37,750 bases of DNA, from NCBI GenBank assembly GCA_017302335.1, contig JAFLCT010000014.1:1-37750 (forward strand), written 5' to 3'. Under the pieces are notes generated by a model, which was given only the letters and a program-made list of their open reading frames with translations, made no database searches and had not been told where the DNA came from. The DNA is from Caulobacterales bacterium (GTDB lineage Bacteria > Pseudomonadota > Alphaproteobacteria > Caulobacterales > Caulobacteraceae). Positions 12,787 through 24,506 of the stretch are shown here, piece after piece (position 1 is the first letter of the stretch; each line of letters opens with the position of its first letter). The translations under genes were made by a program, and so were the position numbers.

Positions 12787-13641
12787 ATGTTAATGCGTGT
12801 AGGAATCTGGGCGGCGATCCTGGCGGGCGTGGCTCTGTTCATGGCCGCCTTCTGGATGCTGCTGGCTCCGACAGCGGACGGAGACACGACGCTGCGCGCC
12901 CTTCTGGCGGCCGAGACCCAGGCCAGATGGGCTGTTTTGGCGGTGCTGGGGGCCTTGCTGGGCAATGTCCTGCTGTTCCTGAACCTTCGGATCGCAGCCG
13001 ACGCCACCCAGGCGGCCCTGGTCGCCGCGGAGGCGGCCAAGGAAGCGGTCGACCACGCCCGCCAAACCAGCCAGATCGAGCTTAGACCCTATATGGTGTT
13101 CGATGCCGACGAATGGACGCCGCTGCATGACGACGCGCCCGGCGTCATCACCTACTGGCGACTGAAGGTCACCTGGCGCAACACCGGGCGGACTCCGGCG
13201 CGCAACGTTTGTCTGCGGCTGATGTACGCCGATGGCGGAGCCGATGTGGACTGGAGCCGCTTTGTCTTTCCCGACCCGTTGGACACCCAGCCCCAGGTCG
13301 GGTCCGTCTCGGCGGGCAACACCATTTCAATGACGACGGAAATTCCGATCCAGACCATGCAAAGCGTGTTCGCGGGCGAGCGGCGGCTGATGTTCTATGG
13401 CTGGATCGAATACGACGGCTTCGCCGACGCCCCGCGCCACCGGTCGGAATGTGCGATGCACGTCCGCGTCCTGACCTCGCCGGACAAGATGGAGGCGGAG
13501 TTCGACCATGCGTTCAGCGACCGGCACAACGGTGACGACGAGTCCTGTATGTACCGCCCCCGCACCATGATCAGCGCCAAGGCGCCACAGCGTATGGCGC
13601 CGCGCGGCGGGGAAGACGTGAACTACCAATTCCGCGACTAG
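12787..13641 (+). CDS. Membrane-anchored protein of unknown function
   Basis: The 284-residue protein has two N-terminal membrane helices (about residues 5-27 and 46-66), a short alanine-rich segment that may form a coiled coil ([20 protein letters not shown]), then a beta-rich domain beginning [10 protein letters not shown] with a [11 protein letters not shown] motif. I know this layout from unassigned proteobacterial proteins but no function. With two helices the beta domain would face the cytoplasm if the N-terminus does. AGGAG at 12773-12777 suits the ATG at 12787 (9 bases) or a TTG at 12784 (6 bases). It is divergent from proS and ends 8 bases from the convergent DUF1467 gene. Confidence 0.75.
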   Translation: MLMRVGIWAAILAGVALFMAAFWMLLAPTADGDTTLRALLAAETQARWAVLAVLGALLGNVLLFLNLRIAADATQAALVAAEAAKEAVDHARQTSQIELRPYMVFDADEWTPLHDDAPGVITYWRLKVTWRNTGRTPARNVCLRLMYADGGADVDWSRFVFPDPLDTQPQVGSVSAGNTISMTTEIPIQTMQSVFAGERRLMFYGWIEYDGFADAPRHRSECAMHVRVLTSPDKMEAEFDHAFSDRHNGDDESCMYRPRTMISAKAPQRMAPRGGEDVNYQFRD

Positions 13642-13649
13642 GGTCCGGT

Positions 13650-13916
13650 TCAGCCCGCCGCGTTGCCTATCACCGTCGGCAACGGCAGCCAGCCGGTGAA
13701 GATCAGCACCATCACGAACGCCCAGACGATGACCGAGACCCAGGTGGTGGTGATGAATTTCCTCTTGAGCTGGGGGTCCTTGGGCGCCCCCCACTGGGCG
13801 CCGTCGTCGGGACGTTCCTGCTCGCGCTGATTCATGCCCAGAGGCAGGACGGCGAACAGCACCGTCCACCAACAGACGACATAGATGGCCAGCATGGTGA
13901 TCGGGCCGATGGGCAT
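13650..13916 (-). CDS. DUF1467-family membrane protein
   Basis: The 88-residue protein has two membrane helices (about residues 8-25 and 57-80) separated by a hydrophilic loop, with the characteristic WWTVLFAVLPLGMNQ near the first. This matches the alphaproteobacterial DUF1467 family, whose role is unknown; it is often next to methylmalonyl-CoA epimerase or proS, as here. The ATG overlaps the stop of the epimerase gene by one base (TGATG). Confidence 0.85.
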   Translation of the reverse strand: MPIGPITMLAIYVVCWWTVLFAVLPLGMNQREQERPDDGAQWGAPKDPQLKRKFITTTWVSVIVWAFVMVLIFTGWLPLPTVIGNAAG

Positions 13917-14341
13917 CAGTGCGCTCCGTCTTTCGGGGTCTGCATCAGTTCGACCAGCACCCCGCCCATGTCCTTGGGATGAACAAAGATGATCGGCGTC
14001 CCGTGCGCCCCGATGCGCGGCTCGCCCGTGCCCAGGACGGTCGCGCCCTTGGCGCGCAGGGCGTCGCGGGCGGCCAGGATGTCCTCGACCTCGAAACAGA
14101 CGTGGTGCTGACCGCCCTTGGGGTTCTTGGCCAGAAAGCCGTGAATGGGACTGTCGTCGCCCAGCGGTTCGATCAGTTCGATCTGGCTGTTCGGCAGGTC
14201 GATGAAACAGACCCGCACGCCCTGCTCAGGCAGGTCGAACGGATCATGCGCCCGCGTCGCGCCGAGCAGGTCGCGGTACAGGGTCACGCTGGCCTCGATG
14301 GATGGCGTGGCGACGCCGACGTGATTCAGACGACCGATCAT
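13916..14341 (-). CDS. mce: Methylmalonyl-CoA epimerase
   Basis: The enzyme interconverts (S)- and (R)-methylmalonyl-CoA in propionyl-CoA breakdown. The 141-residue protein is a vicinal-oxygen-chelate metalloenzyme. Likely metal ligands are His7 (LNHVGVAT), Glu55 (QIELIEP), His80 (GGQHHVCFEV) and Glu131 (LVELMQTP). Length and the GGQHHVCFEV segment are typical of the epimerase rather than other VOC proteins. The methylmalonyl-CoA mutase is not in this window. The DUF1467 gene follows with a one-base overlap. Confidence 0.92.
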   Translation of the reverse strand: MIGRLNHVGVATPSIEASVTLYRDLLGATRAHDPFDLPEQGVRVCFIDLPNSQIELIEPLGDDSPIHGFLAKNPKGGQHHVCFEVEDILAARDALRAKGATVLGTGEPRIGAHGTPIIFVHPKDMGGVLVELMQTPKDGAH

Positions 14342-14368
14342 TCGCGTTTGCTCCGGGAAACGCAGCGC

Positions 14369-15955
14369 CTATTGGGAGGCGAACGGGTCGGTGGGCGTGG
14401 GCTGGGTCGGCAGCGGCATACGCGGCAGCGGTTCATCGCTGTTGGCCGCAGCCAGCAGGAAACCAGCCATCACGATCGCCGCCTGACGAAGATCTTCTGG
14501 ACGCAGATGGTCATAGGTGTCGATCGAGGTGTGGTGCAGTCGGCTGCCGTAGTCGAGCGGGTCCTGAATGAACTGGAAGCCGGGCACGCCCACGGTCTGC
14601 ATATAGACGTGGTCGGTGCCGCCCGAGGTGCGCAAGGACACCGTGGTCGCCCCCATGCTGTTGAAAGGTTTCAGCCATTCCTCGAACACGGCGGCGGCGG
14701 CGACATTGCCTTCGGCGTTGATGCCGCGGATCCGGCCCGAGCCGTTGTCGAAGTTGAAATAGGCGACCAGATCGCGATGGCCCTCGCGCGGCTGGACCGG
14801 CCAGCGCGCGCGCCAAGTGCGGTTGTTCGGCAAGGCGTTCTGCTCGGCGTTCTCAAGCGGGGCGCGCGTCGCCAGATAGCGATCGACATAGGCCAGCGAG
14901 CCAAGCAGCCCCTGCTCTTCCCCATTCCACAACGCGAAGCGGATGGTGCGCTTGGGCCGCACGCCCAGGGTTTTCAGGATGCGCGCCGCCTCCATCACGA
15001 CGGCGACCCCAGCCGCGTTGTCGACGGCGCCATCACCGGCGGCCCAGCTATCGAGGTGGGCGCCGGCCATCACATATTCACCGGTCCGGCTGGTCCCCGG
15101 AATGTCCGCCAGGATGTTGTAGGCGTTGACGTCCTCGTCGTGGAACTGAACCGTGCTGAGCAGTTCCAGTCGCGGCTGGGCGCCCGCGACCGACAGACGC
15201 ACCAAGCGGCGATAGTCCTCCTGGGTCAGCTCTACGCCTGGGACGGTCGGCGTCGCCCCGGTACGGAAAGTATAGCCGTTGCCGTGCAGCAGGCCGCCGT
15301 CCCGTTGGGACATCCGCACCCAGGCCAGGGCGCCCTCTTCCTTCAGGAAGGCGTCCATCTGCAGAGCGAAGTCCGCGGCGTCGACTTTGACGGCGGCGTG
15401 ATTGGGCAGAACGTAGTTTGTGCGCCCGGCCAGATCGGCATCCGTCAGGCGACGGAAGAAGGGCTGGTCCGTAGGTTCAGCGGGCGCCTCGGCGCGGCTG
15501 ACCAGAACGATCTTGCCGGCCAGCTTGCCCCGCCAGCGTTCGAAATCGCCGACGGCCGACATGGGCGCGACGACGATCTCGGCCTCGATGGTCCCGTCAG
15601 TCGAGGGCGTCCAGGCCACGGGGATGACCCGCAGGTCCAGCGGACGCGGCGCCGTCATGCGCGCGCTGGACCGCACGGCCGTCCAGCCGCGACCGAATTC
15701 GAAGGCATCGGCCCGGACGTTGGACAGGCCCCAGTCGCGGAACTGCTGTTGGGTCCACTCTTCGGCCTGACGCATCTGCGGCGAATTGGTCATGCGCGGC
15801 CCGATGCGATCCGTCAGCCAGGCCGCCGTCTGCATCACCTGGCTGTGGTTCAGCCCCTGGTCGATGACCCCGTTCAGAACAACCAGATCGGCGGGCTGCG
15901 CCACGGCGGGGGTGGCGATCACCAGGGCGGTGAAGACAGCGGCCAGACGGTGCAT
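14369..15955 (-). CDS. Secreted M28-family zinc metallopeptidase
   Basis: This 528-residue protein starts with a Sec signal peptide (hydrophobic core at 4-16, cleavage likely after AVA at residue 19) and should act in the periplasm or outside. A PA-like domain precedes the catalytic M28 domain. The two-zinc site is visible: His300 in GAHLDSW, Asp312 in VDNAAG, Glu346-Glu347 in NGEEQG, Asp in YFNFDNGSG and the last His in RLHHTSIDTYDH. It resembles plasma glutamate carboxypeptidase and related carboxy- or aminopeptidases; the substrate is not known. The frame stays open far upstream but only overlaps rnj out of phase; the ATG at 15955 has GGAG 8 bases before it and starts the signal peptide. 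Confidence 0.9.
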   Translation of the reverse strand: MHRLAAVFTALVIATPAVAQPADLVVLNGVIDQGLNHSQVMQTAAWLTDRIGPRMTNSPQMRQAEEWTQQQFRDWGLSNVRADAFEFGRGWTAVRSSARMTAPRPLDLRVIPVAWTPSTDGTIEAEIVVAPMSAVGDFERWRGKLAGKIVLVSRAEAPAEPTDQPFFRRLTDADLAGRTNYVLPNHAAVKVDAADFALQMDAFLKEEGALAWVRMSQRDGGLLHGNGYTFRTGATPTVPGVELTQEDYRRLVRLSVAGAQPRLELLSTVQFHDEDVNAYNILADIPGTSRTGEYVMAGAHLDSWAAGDGAVDNAAGVAVVMEAARILKTLGVRPKRTIRFALWNGEEQGLLGSLAYVDRYLATRAPLENAEQNALPNNRTWRARWPVQPREGHRDLVAYFNFDNGSGRIRGINAEGNVAAAAVFEEWLKPFNSMGATTVSLRTSGGTDHVYMQTVGVPGFQFIQDPLDYGSRLHHTSIDTYDHLRPEDLRQAAIVMAGFLLAAANSDEPLPRMPLPTQPTPTDPFASQ

Positions 15956-16020
15956 GGGCGTTACTCCGGAATCGACGACGGACAGGAATAGGGACGTTGG
16001 GACGGCGGATGTCGAGCGCC

Positions 16021-17694
16021 TTAAAGCCTCAGAACGATCGTCTCGACGATCGGGCGGCGGTCCCAGATGCCCTGGCTGGCCTTCTTCAGCGCCCGCGCCA
16101 CGGCCTGTTCGATGACCGTCTCGTCCTCCAACGCCTCGCCCTTCAGCTTCAGCACCGCCTGTTCGGCGCGTTCGGCCAGGTCGTCCAAGGCGTCGCCCAG
16201 CGGACTGTCCTCGTCGCCGGGCAGGCCGATGCCGCGCACGTCGATGTCCGAGACGATCTTGCCGCGCCGGTCCATGGCGAAGCTGACGATGAGGATGCCG
16301 TTCGACGCCGCGTGACGCCGCTCGCGCAGGGCCTCGCCCGCCTCTTCCACCAGCATACCGCCATCGACGAACAGGCGGCCCGAGGGGACTTCGTCGATGA
16401 TGACCGCCGGGCCGGGGGCCAGGCGCACCATGTCGCCATTCCTCGGCGTGACGGTCTCGGGGACCTGCATCTCCTTGGCCAACAGGGCGTGTTCGGCGAT
16501 ATGGCGGCGCATACCATGGGTCGGCACCGCGATCTGGGGCCGCGCCCACTGATACATCTGACGCAGTTCGTCGCGGCACGGGTGGCCCGAGACGTGGATG
16601 CCGGGATGGTCGCGGTCGGTGTAGATGCGCACCCCGCGCTCCGACAGCGTGTCCTGCAACCGGCCGATGGCCAGCTCGTTGCCGGGGATGACCCGCGACG
16701 AGAAGATGCAATGATCGCCCGGTCCCAGCTTGATGAAGGGGTGATTGCCCTCGGCCACGCGCGACAGGGCGGCGCGGGATTCGCCCTGGCTGCCGGTGCA
16801 CAGATACAGGATCTGGTCGGCGGCCCACAGGCGGGCCTCGTCCTCGGACAGGAAGGGCGCACAATCGCTCAACATACCGACCGACTTGGCCGCCGCCGTG
16901 ATGCGGTGCATCGACCGGCCCGCCAGCACCACGCGTCGCCCAGCGGCCTCGGCCGCGTGGATCACGCTGTCCATGCGCGCGACGTTCGAGGCGAAACAGC
17001 CGACGGCCACCCTGCCCTTCAGTCCGCCGATCAGTTCGGCCAGCGCCTCGCGGACCTCGCCTTCCGATCCGGCCACGCCTTCCTGGAAGACGTTGGTGGA
17101 ATCGCACACCATCGCCAGCACCCCCTCGTCGCCGAGACGGCGGATGGTGTCGACGTCGGTGCGCTCGCCGATGATGGGATCGTTGTCGATCTTCCAGTCG
17201 CCGGTGTGCAGCACAACGCCCAGCGGGGTCTTGATCGCCAGACCGTTCGGCTCGGCGATGGAATGGGTGATGGTCACCATCTCGATCTGGAAGGGTCCCA
17301 GGTCGATTTCGCCGCCCAGCGGCACCTCGTGGATCGTCACCTTGTCCAGCAGGCCCGCGTCGCGCAGCTTCTCGCGGATCAGGAAGGCGGTGAAGGGCGT
17401 GGCGTACAGCGGCGCCTTGATGCGCGGCCACAACCAGCCCAGGGCGCCGATATGATCCTCGTGCGCATGAGTCAGGACGATGCCCAGGATCTCTTCGCCT
17501 TCCAGATAGGTCGGATCGGGCACGATCACGTCCACGCCGGGCGTGGTGTTGTCGCCGAAGGTCACGCCCACATCGACGACGATCCATTTGCGATCATCCG
17601 CCGGACCGTAGCCGTAGGCGTTCAGGTTCATGCCGATCTCGTTCGATCCGCCCAGCGGCAGGAAGACGAGTTCGTTGTCGTTGTTCTTGGTCAT
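16021..17694 (-). CDS. rnj: Ribonuclease J
   Basis: RNase J is a metallo-beta-lactamase/beta-CASP nuclease with endonuclease and 5'-exonuclease activity in RNA decay and maturation. The 557-residue protein has the metal site [11 protein letters not shown] with His76, His78, Asp80 and His81, a beta-CASP segment ([18 protein letters not shown]), the [11 protein letters not shown] motif and the later VPTHGMRRH. The first strand, [13 protein letters not shown], is family-typical. The ATG at 17694 overlaps the coaX stop (ATGA), ruling out the longer open frame that runs on into coaX. It is separated by 65 bp from the peptidase gene. Confidence 0.95.
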   Translation of the reverse strand: MTKNNDNELVFLPLGGSNEIGMNLNAYGYGPADDRKWIVVDVGVTFGDNTTPGVDVIVPDPTYLEGEEILGIVLTHAHEDHIGALGWLWPRIKAPLYATPFTAFLIREKLRDAGLLDKVTIHEVPLGGEIDLGPFQIEMVTITHSIAEPNGLAIKTPLGVVLHTGDWKIDNDPIIGERTDVDTIRRLGDEGVLAMVCDSTNVFQEGVAGSEGEVREALAELIGGLKGRVAVGCFASNVARMDSVIHAAEAAGRRVVLAGRSMHRITAAAKSVGMLSDCAPFLSEDEARLWAADQILYLCTGSQGESRAALSRVAEGNHPFIKLGPGDHCIFSSRVIPGNELAIGRLQDTLSERGVRIYTDRDHPGIHVSGHPCRDELRQMYQWARPQIAVPTHGMRRHIAEHALLAKEMQVPETVTPRNGDMVRLAPGPAVIIDEVPSGRLFVDGGMLVEEAGEALRERRHAASNGILIVSFAMDRRGKIVSDIDVRGIGLPGDEDSPLGDALDDLAERAEQAVLKLKGEALEDETVIEQAVARALKKASQGIWDRRPIVETIVLRL

Positions 17695-18467
17695 GCGCCC
17701 ATATGGGTGTTGCGGCGATGGATTTCGAGCAGGCCGCGAAGGGTCAGGTCGGGATCGAAATGGTCGATGCTGTCGGTCGCCCCTTCGAACAGGGAGACGA
17801 CCCCGCCGGTGCCGATGACCGTCATGGGCCTGTCCCACTCGGCCTTGATGCGCGCCACCAACCCTTCGATCAGGGCGATATAGCCCCAGAAGACGCCGGA
17901 CTGCATATTCGACACCGTGTCCTTGCCAATGACGCGGACAGGTTTCTGAATGGCGATGCGCGGCAGCATGGCCGCCGCCTCGTGCAGGGCCTGAAGGCTC
18001 AGATTGATCCCCGGCGCGATGACCCCGCCCTCGAAGGCGCCGTCGGCGGCCACCACGTCGAAGGTCGTCGCCGTGCCGCTGTCGATAACGATCAGATCGC
18101 CGGGGTAGGTCAGGTGCGCGCCGACGGCGTTGACCAGACGGTCGGCCCCCGCCTCGGACGGCTTGTCGATCCGGGCGCTGGCGCCCAGCACGGCGTTCTC
18201 GCCGACCACCAGGGGTTCGATGTTCAGGTAACGGCGCGCCAGATTGCGCAGATTGAAGATCGACTGCGGCACCACGCTGGAGACGATGCAGCCGCTCAAC
18301 GCCCCGATCGACAGGCCGCGCATCTCCAGAAGCTGGCTCAGCCAGACCGCATATTCGTCGGCCGTGCGCGAGGCTTCGGTGGCCGCGCGCCATTGGGCGA
18401 TCCAGTCCGTTCCGTCATGGACGGCGAACAGGGTGTTGGTGTTGCCTTGCTCGATGGCCAGCAGCAT
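17691..18467 (-). CDS. coaX: Type III pantothenate kinase CoaX
   Basis: CoaX phosphorylates pantothenate, the first step to coenzyme A, and is not inhibited by CoA. The 258-residue length is normal. ASKHA-fold motifs are present: QGNTNT at residues 7-12, [11 protein letters not shown] near 108 and [11 protein letters not shown] near 130. The first motif has Glu6 where most members have Asp (DxGNT), a conservative change. The start overlaps the birA stop by one base (TGATG) and the end overlaps rnj (ATGA). Confidence 0.94.
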   Translation of the reverse strand: MLLAIEQGNTNTLFAVHDGTDWIAQWRAATEASRTADEYAVWLSQLLEMRGLSIGALSGCIVSSVVPQSIFNLRNLARRYLNIEPLVVGENAVLGASARIDKPSEAGADRLVNAVGAHLTYPGDLIVIDSGTATTFDVVAADGAFEGGVIAPGINLSLQALHEAAAMLPRIAIQKPVRVIGKDTVSNMQSGVFWGYIALIEGLVARIKAEWDRPMTVIGTGGVVSLFEGATDSIDHFDPDLTLRGLLEIHRRNTHMGA

Positions 18468-19216
18468 CAGGCCGCCTCTCCGAAGAATACGTCGCCCGCC
18501 GATATCAGGCGAAGGGTCCCGTCCGCCAGTCGGAGCCGCAGCGACCCGTCGCCCTCGACCCCCTCGGCCACGCCCTCGACCGTCTCATGCCCCAGCCGGG
18601 CGACGCATGGACCGTGCAATGTCGCATTCTTGCGAACCCAGGCGTCCAGCACGGGCTGAAAGCCCAGCGTCTCCCAACGTTCGGACCAGTCGGCATAGGC
18701 CTGGGTCAAGACCTGGACCGCCGCATCGGGCGATGGAGCGTAGGCGATATCAGGGCGCAGATGCTTGGCCAGAGCCGTCGCCGGCCGTTCGGTCCCCTCC
18801 GGCGCATGGGCCAGGTTGACGCCGACGCCGACCGCCAGCCACAGGCCGCCGCTCGCATGGGCGCCGGACTCGACCAATATGCCCGCCGCCTTGTCGCCGC
18901 CCAGCATCACGTCATTGGGCCATTTGATCGTCACGGCGCCAGGCCGGGCGAAGGCGTCCAGCAGATCGGCGACGGCCAGGGCCGCCACGAAGGTCGCTTG
19001 CGCCGCCTCAGCGGGGGTTTTTCGCGTGGTGGTCAGAAGCGTGGCGAACAGATTGCCGCCGTCGCTTTCCCACGCCCTGCCCCGTCGGCCGCGCCCCGCC
19101 GTTTGGCGGCGGGCGGTCAGCCACAAAGGACCAACCTGTCCGGCCTCGGCGCGACGACGCGCCTCAGCGTTTGTGGAATCGATATCGTCGAATCGCTGGA
19201 TCGGTGCGGGCTTCAC
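18467..19216 (-). CDS. birA: Biotin--[acetyl-CoA-carboxylase] ligase (no DNA-binding domain)
   Basis: The enzyme attaches biotin to the carrier protein of acetyl-CoA carboxylase and other carboxylases. The 249 residues contain the catalytic core only: [11 protein letters not shown] near the N-terminus, the biotinyl-adenylate loop [20 protein letters not shown] and KAAGILVES. The helix-turn-helix domain of the E. coli BirA repressor is absent, so it should not regulate transcription. A GTG at 19216 is used as start, 3 bases after the nuoN stop. In this family and group the gene commonly follows nuoN. Confidence 0.93.
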   Translation of the reverse strand: MKPAPIQRFDDIDSTNAEARRRAEAGQVGPLWLTARRQTAGRGRRGRAWESDGGNLFATLLTTTRKTPAEAAQATFVAALAVADLLDAFARPGAVTIKWPNDVMLGGDKAAGILVESGAHASGGLWLAVGVGVNLAHAPEGTERPATALAKHLRPDIAYAPSPDAAVQVLTQAYADWSERWETLGFQPVLDAWVRKNATLHGPCVARLGHETVEGVAEGVEGDGSLRLRLADGTLRLISAGDVFFGEAA

Positions 19217-19219
19217 GCC

Positions 19220-20665
19220 CTAACCGGCCCCAAAGCCCGATGCGGCCGCGCGCGTCAGGGGTTCGATCCACGGCAGGGCGAACATGACCAACGGGAAGGA
19301 GAAGGCCGCCGCCAGCCAGGCCACGGTCTTCGCCTCGATCGGCGAAGCGTCGGGCTTGACCTCCGTCGCGGGGGCGTCGAACCACATCAGCTTGATGATC
19401 CGCAGATAGTAGAAGGCGGCCACGACCGAGGCGACCAGACCGGCGGCGCCCGCCATCCAGTAACCGGCGTCGGCGGCGGCGCCGAACACCGCCCATTTGG
19501 CCCAGAAGCCCGACAGCGGCGGCATACCGAGAACCGACAGCGACAGGATGGTCAGGGCCACCGCCGTCATCGGCTTGTCGCGGCTGAGACCCGCCAGGTC
19601 GTCGATCGAACGGATCGGCCGCCCGCCGCGCGACAGCGACAGCAGCACGGCGAAGAAGCCCAACTGATCGATCACATACAGGGCCATGAACAGCAGCATG
19701 GCCTGGATGCCCAGCTCGGTTCCCGCCGCGATCCCCAGAAGCGCGTAGCCGATGTTGACGATGGACGAATAGGCCAGCAGGCGCTGGATGTCCTTCTGCG
19801 CCAGACCGCCGAAGGCGCCGACGGCGAAACTGATCAGAGAGATCAGGATCAGCACCTGCGCCCATTGGTCGTGCGACTGGGCGAAGCCGTCGCCCAGAAC
19901 CCGCGCGGTCAGCACCATGGCCGCCACCTTGGGCGCCGTGGCGAACAGGGCCACGACCGGCGTCGGCGCGCCCTCATAGACATCGGGCGTCCACATATGG
20001 AACGGCGCCGCCGAAACCTTGAAGGCCAGGCCGCAGATCAGGAACACCAGGCCGAACACCAGGCCCACGCCCGGGTTGGCGGCCGCATAGGCGGCGATGG
20101 CGTCATAGTTCATCGACCCGGTGAAGCCGTAGATCAGGCTGGCGCCATACAGCAGCAGGCCCGACGACAGGGCGCCCAGCACGAAATACTTCAAGCCCGC
20201 TTCCGAGGCCTTCAGATTGTCGCGGTGGAAGGCGGCCAGGACATAGAGCGCCAGAGAGTGCAGCTCGACCCCGACGTATAGCGAGATCAGGTCGCCCGAC
20301 GACGCCATCATGCCCATGCCGACGGCGGCCAGGACGATCAGCACCGGGTATTCGAACTTGGCGATGCGGGTGCGCGCCATCCAGCCGTCGCCCAGGATCA
20401 CGCAGACCGCAGCCGACAGATAGATCAGCACCTTGGCGAAGACCGCCAGCGGATCGGCTACGAAGGCGCCGTTGAAGGCGGTTCCCAGCGGCCCAGTGGC
20501 GGCCAGGCCCGTCGCGACGAGCAGCAGCAACACCGTCAGGATCGACACCAGGCGCGTCGACTTTTCGCCGACGAAGGCGCCGACCATCAGCAACACCAGC
20601 GCGCCAATGGCGAGCGTCAGCTCCGAGGCCGCGATTTGCAGGGCGAAATTCAGGTCAGGCATCAT
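19220..20665 (-). CDS. nuoN: NADH-quinone oxidoreductase subunit N
   Basis: One of the three antiporter-like proton-pumping subunits in the membrane arm of complex I. The 481-residue protein is polytopic (14 helices in the family). The conserved core is visible with KYFVLGALSSGLLLYGASL, LVFLICGLAFKVSAAPFHMW (the key lysine in FKVSAAPFH) and GLAQKDIQRLLAYSSIVNIG. The start has two adjacent ATGs (20665 and 20662). It lies 4 bases after nuoM. Confidence 0.97.
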   Translation of the reverse strand: MMPDLNFALQIAASELTLAIGALVLLMVGAFVGEKSTRLVSILTVLLLLVATGLAATGPLGTAFNGAFVADPLAVFAKVLIYLSAAVCVILGDGWMARTRIAKFEYPVLIVLAAVGMGMMASSGDLISLYVGVELHSLALYVLAAFHRDNLKASEAGLKYFVLGALSSGLLLYGASLIYGFTGSMNYDAIAAYAAANPGVGLVFGLVFLICGLAFKVSAAPFHMWTPDVYEGAPTPVVALFATAPKVAAMVLTARVLGDGFAQSHDQWAQVLILISLISFAVGAFGGLAQKDIQRLLAYSSIVNIGYALLGIAAGTELGIQAMLLFMALYVIDQLGFFAVLLSLSRGGRPIRSIDDLAGLSRDKPMTAVALTILSLSVLGMPPLSGFWAKWAVFGAAADAGYWMAGAAGLVASVVAAFYYLRIIKLMWFDAPATEVKPDASPIEAKTVAWLAAAFSFPLVMFALPWIEPLTRAAASGFGAG

Positions 20666-20669
20666 GGTC

Positions 20670-22163
<1,494 letters not shown>

Positions 22164-22167
22164 CGGC

Positions 22168-24195
22168 TCAGGCTCCCCAAGCGTAGAGGGCGAAGGCGAG
22201 GAAGCCGGCGACGCCAAGCAACATCACGAACGCATAGTGATAGACATAGCCCGATTGGAGACGGCTCAGCCGACCGGCGAAGACCCGTGACAGGAAGGCC
22301 ATGCCGTTCGGCCCGCCCCCGTCGATGATCTTCTCGTCGCCGACCTTCCAGAACAGGTCGCCCAACGCCTTGGTCCACTTGACGAAGGTGGCGTCATACA
22401 GCTCGTCGAAATACCACTTGTTGTACAGGAAGTCGTAGACGATGCCGCCGCGAGCGGCCATGCGGCGCGCCATGCCTTCCTTCACCACATAGACCCAATA
22501 GGCCACGAAGGTGCCGATCAGCGTCAGGATCAGCGGCGACCACTTCACCCAGGTCGGAACGTCGTGGCTGTCGTGCAGCACGTGGTTGGTCGGAGCGTTG
22601 AAGATCGCGGCTCCCCAGAACGCGCCTTCGTGGTGGCCGATGAAATAGGGCGCGAAGACATAGCCCGCCGCCACAGCGCCGACCGACAGGATCAGCAGCG
22701 GAACCAGCATCACCCACGGGCTTTCATGCGGGTGCAGTTCACCGTGGTGATGACCGTCGTGGGCGTGCTCGTCATGCGCGTGATCGTCGCCGTGCGCATC
22801 CTTCCAGGCGGGCTTGTTCAGGAAGGTCATGAACACCAGACGCCACGAATAATAGGCGGTCAGACCGGCGGCGAAGATGCCGACGAAGAAGGCGAACAGC
22901 CCCACCGGCGAATGACCGCTGGCCGCCGCCGCGAAGGCGCTCTCGATGATCGCGTCCTTGGAATAGAAGCCGGACAGGCCGCCGATGCCGGGAACGCCAA
23001 GACCGGTGATGGCGATGGTGCCGATGGTCATGACGGCATAGGTGATCGGCAGGTATTTCCACAGGCCGCCCATCTTCCGCATATCCTGTTCGTGGTGCAT
23101 TCCGTTGATCACCGAACCGGCGCCCAGGAACAGCAGAGCCTTGAAGAAGGCGTGGGTGAACAGGTGGAACATGGCCGCCTCATAGGCGCCCACGCCGGCG
23201 GCGAAGAACATATAGCCGAGCTGCGAACAGGTCGAATAAGCGATGACCCGCTTGATGTCGTTCTGGGCCAGGCCGACGGTGGCCGCGAACAGGGCCGTCA
23301 CGGCGCCGATCACAGCCACGACCTGCCCCGCCACCGGAGCGTACTCGAACAGCGGACTGAGCAAGCAGACCATATAGACGCCAGCCGTCACCATGGTGGC
23401 GGCGTGGATCAGGGCCGAGACCGGGGTCGGGCCTTCCATGGCGTCGGGCAACCAGGTGTGCAGGAAGAACTGGGCCGACTTGCCCATGGCGCCGATGAAC
23501 AGCAGGAAAGCGGCCAGATCCAGCGCCGACCAGACGTGACCGGCGAAGGTCCAGCCCGTTCCGGCCTTGGCCGCGATCATCGGGAACAGTTCGGCGAACT
23601 GGATCGTGCCGAACATCCAGAACACGGTCATGATGCCCAGGGCGAAGCCGAAGTCGCCGACGCGGTTGACCACGAAGGCCTTGATGGCGGCGGCGCTGGC
23701 CGACGGTTTCTTGTACCAGAAGCCGATCAGCAGATAGGACGCCAGCCCCACCCCTTCCCAGCCGAAGAACAACTGCATGAAGTCGGCGGCGGTCACCAGC
23801 GCCAGCATGGCGAAGGTGAACAGGGACAGATAGGCGAAGAAACGCGGCTTGTCCGGGTCCTCGGCCATATAGCCCCAGCTATAGACGTGAACCAGCGACG
23901 ACACCGTGGTGACCACCACCAGCATGGTCGCCGACAGGGCGTCGATGCGGATCGACCAGTTCGACTGGAAGTCGCCGACGTTGATGAACGGCAGCAGCTC
24001 CACCGTGAACGGGGCCATATGGCCCCAGGTGTGCTGGTAGAAGACGATCCAGGCCACGGCGCACGAGAAGAATAGCAGGCCGGTGGTGATCGTCTGCGAC
24101 GCCAGATCGCCGATGCGACGGCCAGTCAGGCCAGCGATGGCGGCGCCGAGCAGCGGGGCGAAGACGCCGAGAGTGACGAGGGTCTCGATGTTCAC
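22168..24195 (-). CDS. nuoL: NADH-quinone oxidoreductase subunit L
   Basis: The distal pumping subunit of complex I, with the long lateral helix at its C-terminus. The 675 residues contain [21 protein letters not shown] sequence ([17 protein letters not shown]), [20 protein letters not shown] with the pumping lysine, and [21 protein letters not shown] loop at about residues 467-490 is rich in histidine and aspartate ([18 protein letters not shown]). A GTG at 24195 serves as start, 2 bases after nuoK. Confidence 0.97.
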   Translation of the reverse strand: MNIETLVTLGVFAPLLGAAIAGLTGRRIGDLASQTITTGLLFFSCAVAWIVFYQHTWGHMAPFTVELLPFINVGDFQSNWSIRIDALSATMLVVVTTVSSLVHVYSWGYMAEDPDKPRFFAYLSLFTFAMLALVTAADFMQLFFGWEGVGLASYLLIGFWYKKPSASAAAIKAFVVNRVGDFGFALGIMTVFWMFGTIQFAELFPMIAAKAGTGWTFAGHVWSALDLAAFLLFIGAMGKSAQFFLHTWLPDAMEGPTPVSALIHAATMVTAGVYMVCLLSPLFEYAPVAGQVVAVIGAVTALFAATVGLAQNDIKRVIAYSTCSQLGYMFFAAGVGAYEAAMFHLFTHAFFKALLFLGAGSVINGMHHEQDMRKMGGLWKYLPITYAVMTIGTIAITGLGVPGIGGLSGFYSKDAIIESAFAAAASGHSPVGLFAFFVGIFAAGLTAYYSWRLVFMTFLNKPAWKDAHGDDHAHDEHAHDGHHHGELHPHESPWVMLVPLLILSVGAVAAGYVFAPYFIGHHEGAFWGAAIFNAPTNHVLHDSHDVPTWVKWSPLILTLIGTFVAYWVYVVKEGMARRMAARGGIVYDFLYNKWYFDELYDATFVKWTKALGDLFWKVGDEKIIDGGGPNGMAFLSRVFAGRLSRLQSGYVYHYAFVMLLGVAGFLAFALYAWGA

Positions 24196-24197
24196 GG

Positions 24198-24506
24198 TCA
24201 GCCCTTCATCACCGAAGCGTCGTCGACCGCGATGTCGCCGCGGTTACGGAAGAAGGTCACCAGCACGGCCAGGCCCACGGCGGCTTCGGCGGCGGCGACG
24301 GTCAGGACGAACATGGCCATCACCTGCCCGGCCACGTCGTTCAGATGGGTCGAGAAGGCGACGAAATTGATATTCACGGCCAACAGGATCAGCTCGACCG
24401 ACATCAGGATGATGATGACGTTCTTGCGGTTCACGAAGATGCCGAACACCCCGATGGTGAACAGCATGGCGCCGACCGCCAGATAGTGCTGCAAGGTGAT
24501 GTCCAT
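24198..24506 (-). CDS. nuoK: NADH-quinone oxidoreductase subunit K
   Basis: A 102-residue subunit of the complex I membrane arm with three helices. The conserved acidic residues of the proton path lie in [20 protein letters not shown] (Glu in [11 protein letters not shown]) and the early part reads [13 protein letters not shown]. The ATG overlaps the nuoJ stop by one base, and the sequence [19 protein letters not shown] in the C-terminal part is typical. Confidence 0.97.
   Translation of the reverse strand: MDITLQHYLAVGAMLFTIGVFGIFVNRKNVIIILMSVELILLAVNINFVAFSTHLNDVAGQVMAMFVLTVAAAEAAVGLAVLVTFFRNRGDIAVDDASVMKG

Noticed and set aside
14369..17587. Very long minus-strand open frame (1,072 codons) covering the peptidase and most of rnj
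   Set aside because: Only its last 528 codons are the M28 peptidase; the rest is an out-of-phase reading of rnj with Arg/Gly-rich nonsense sequence.
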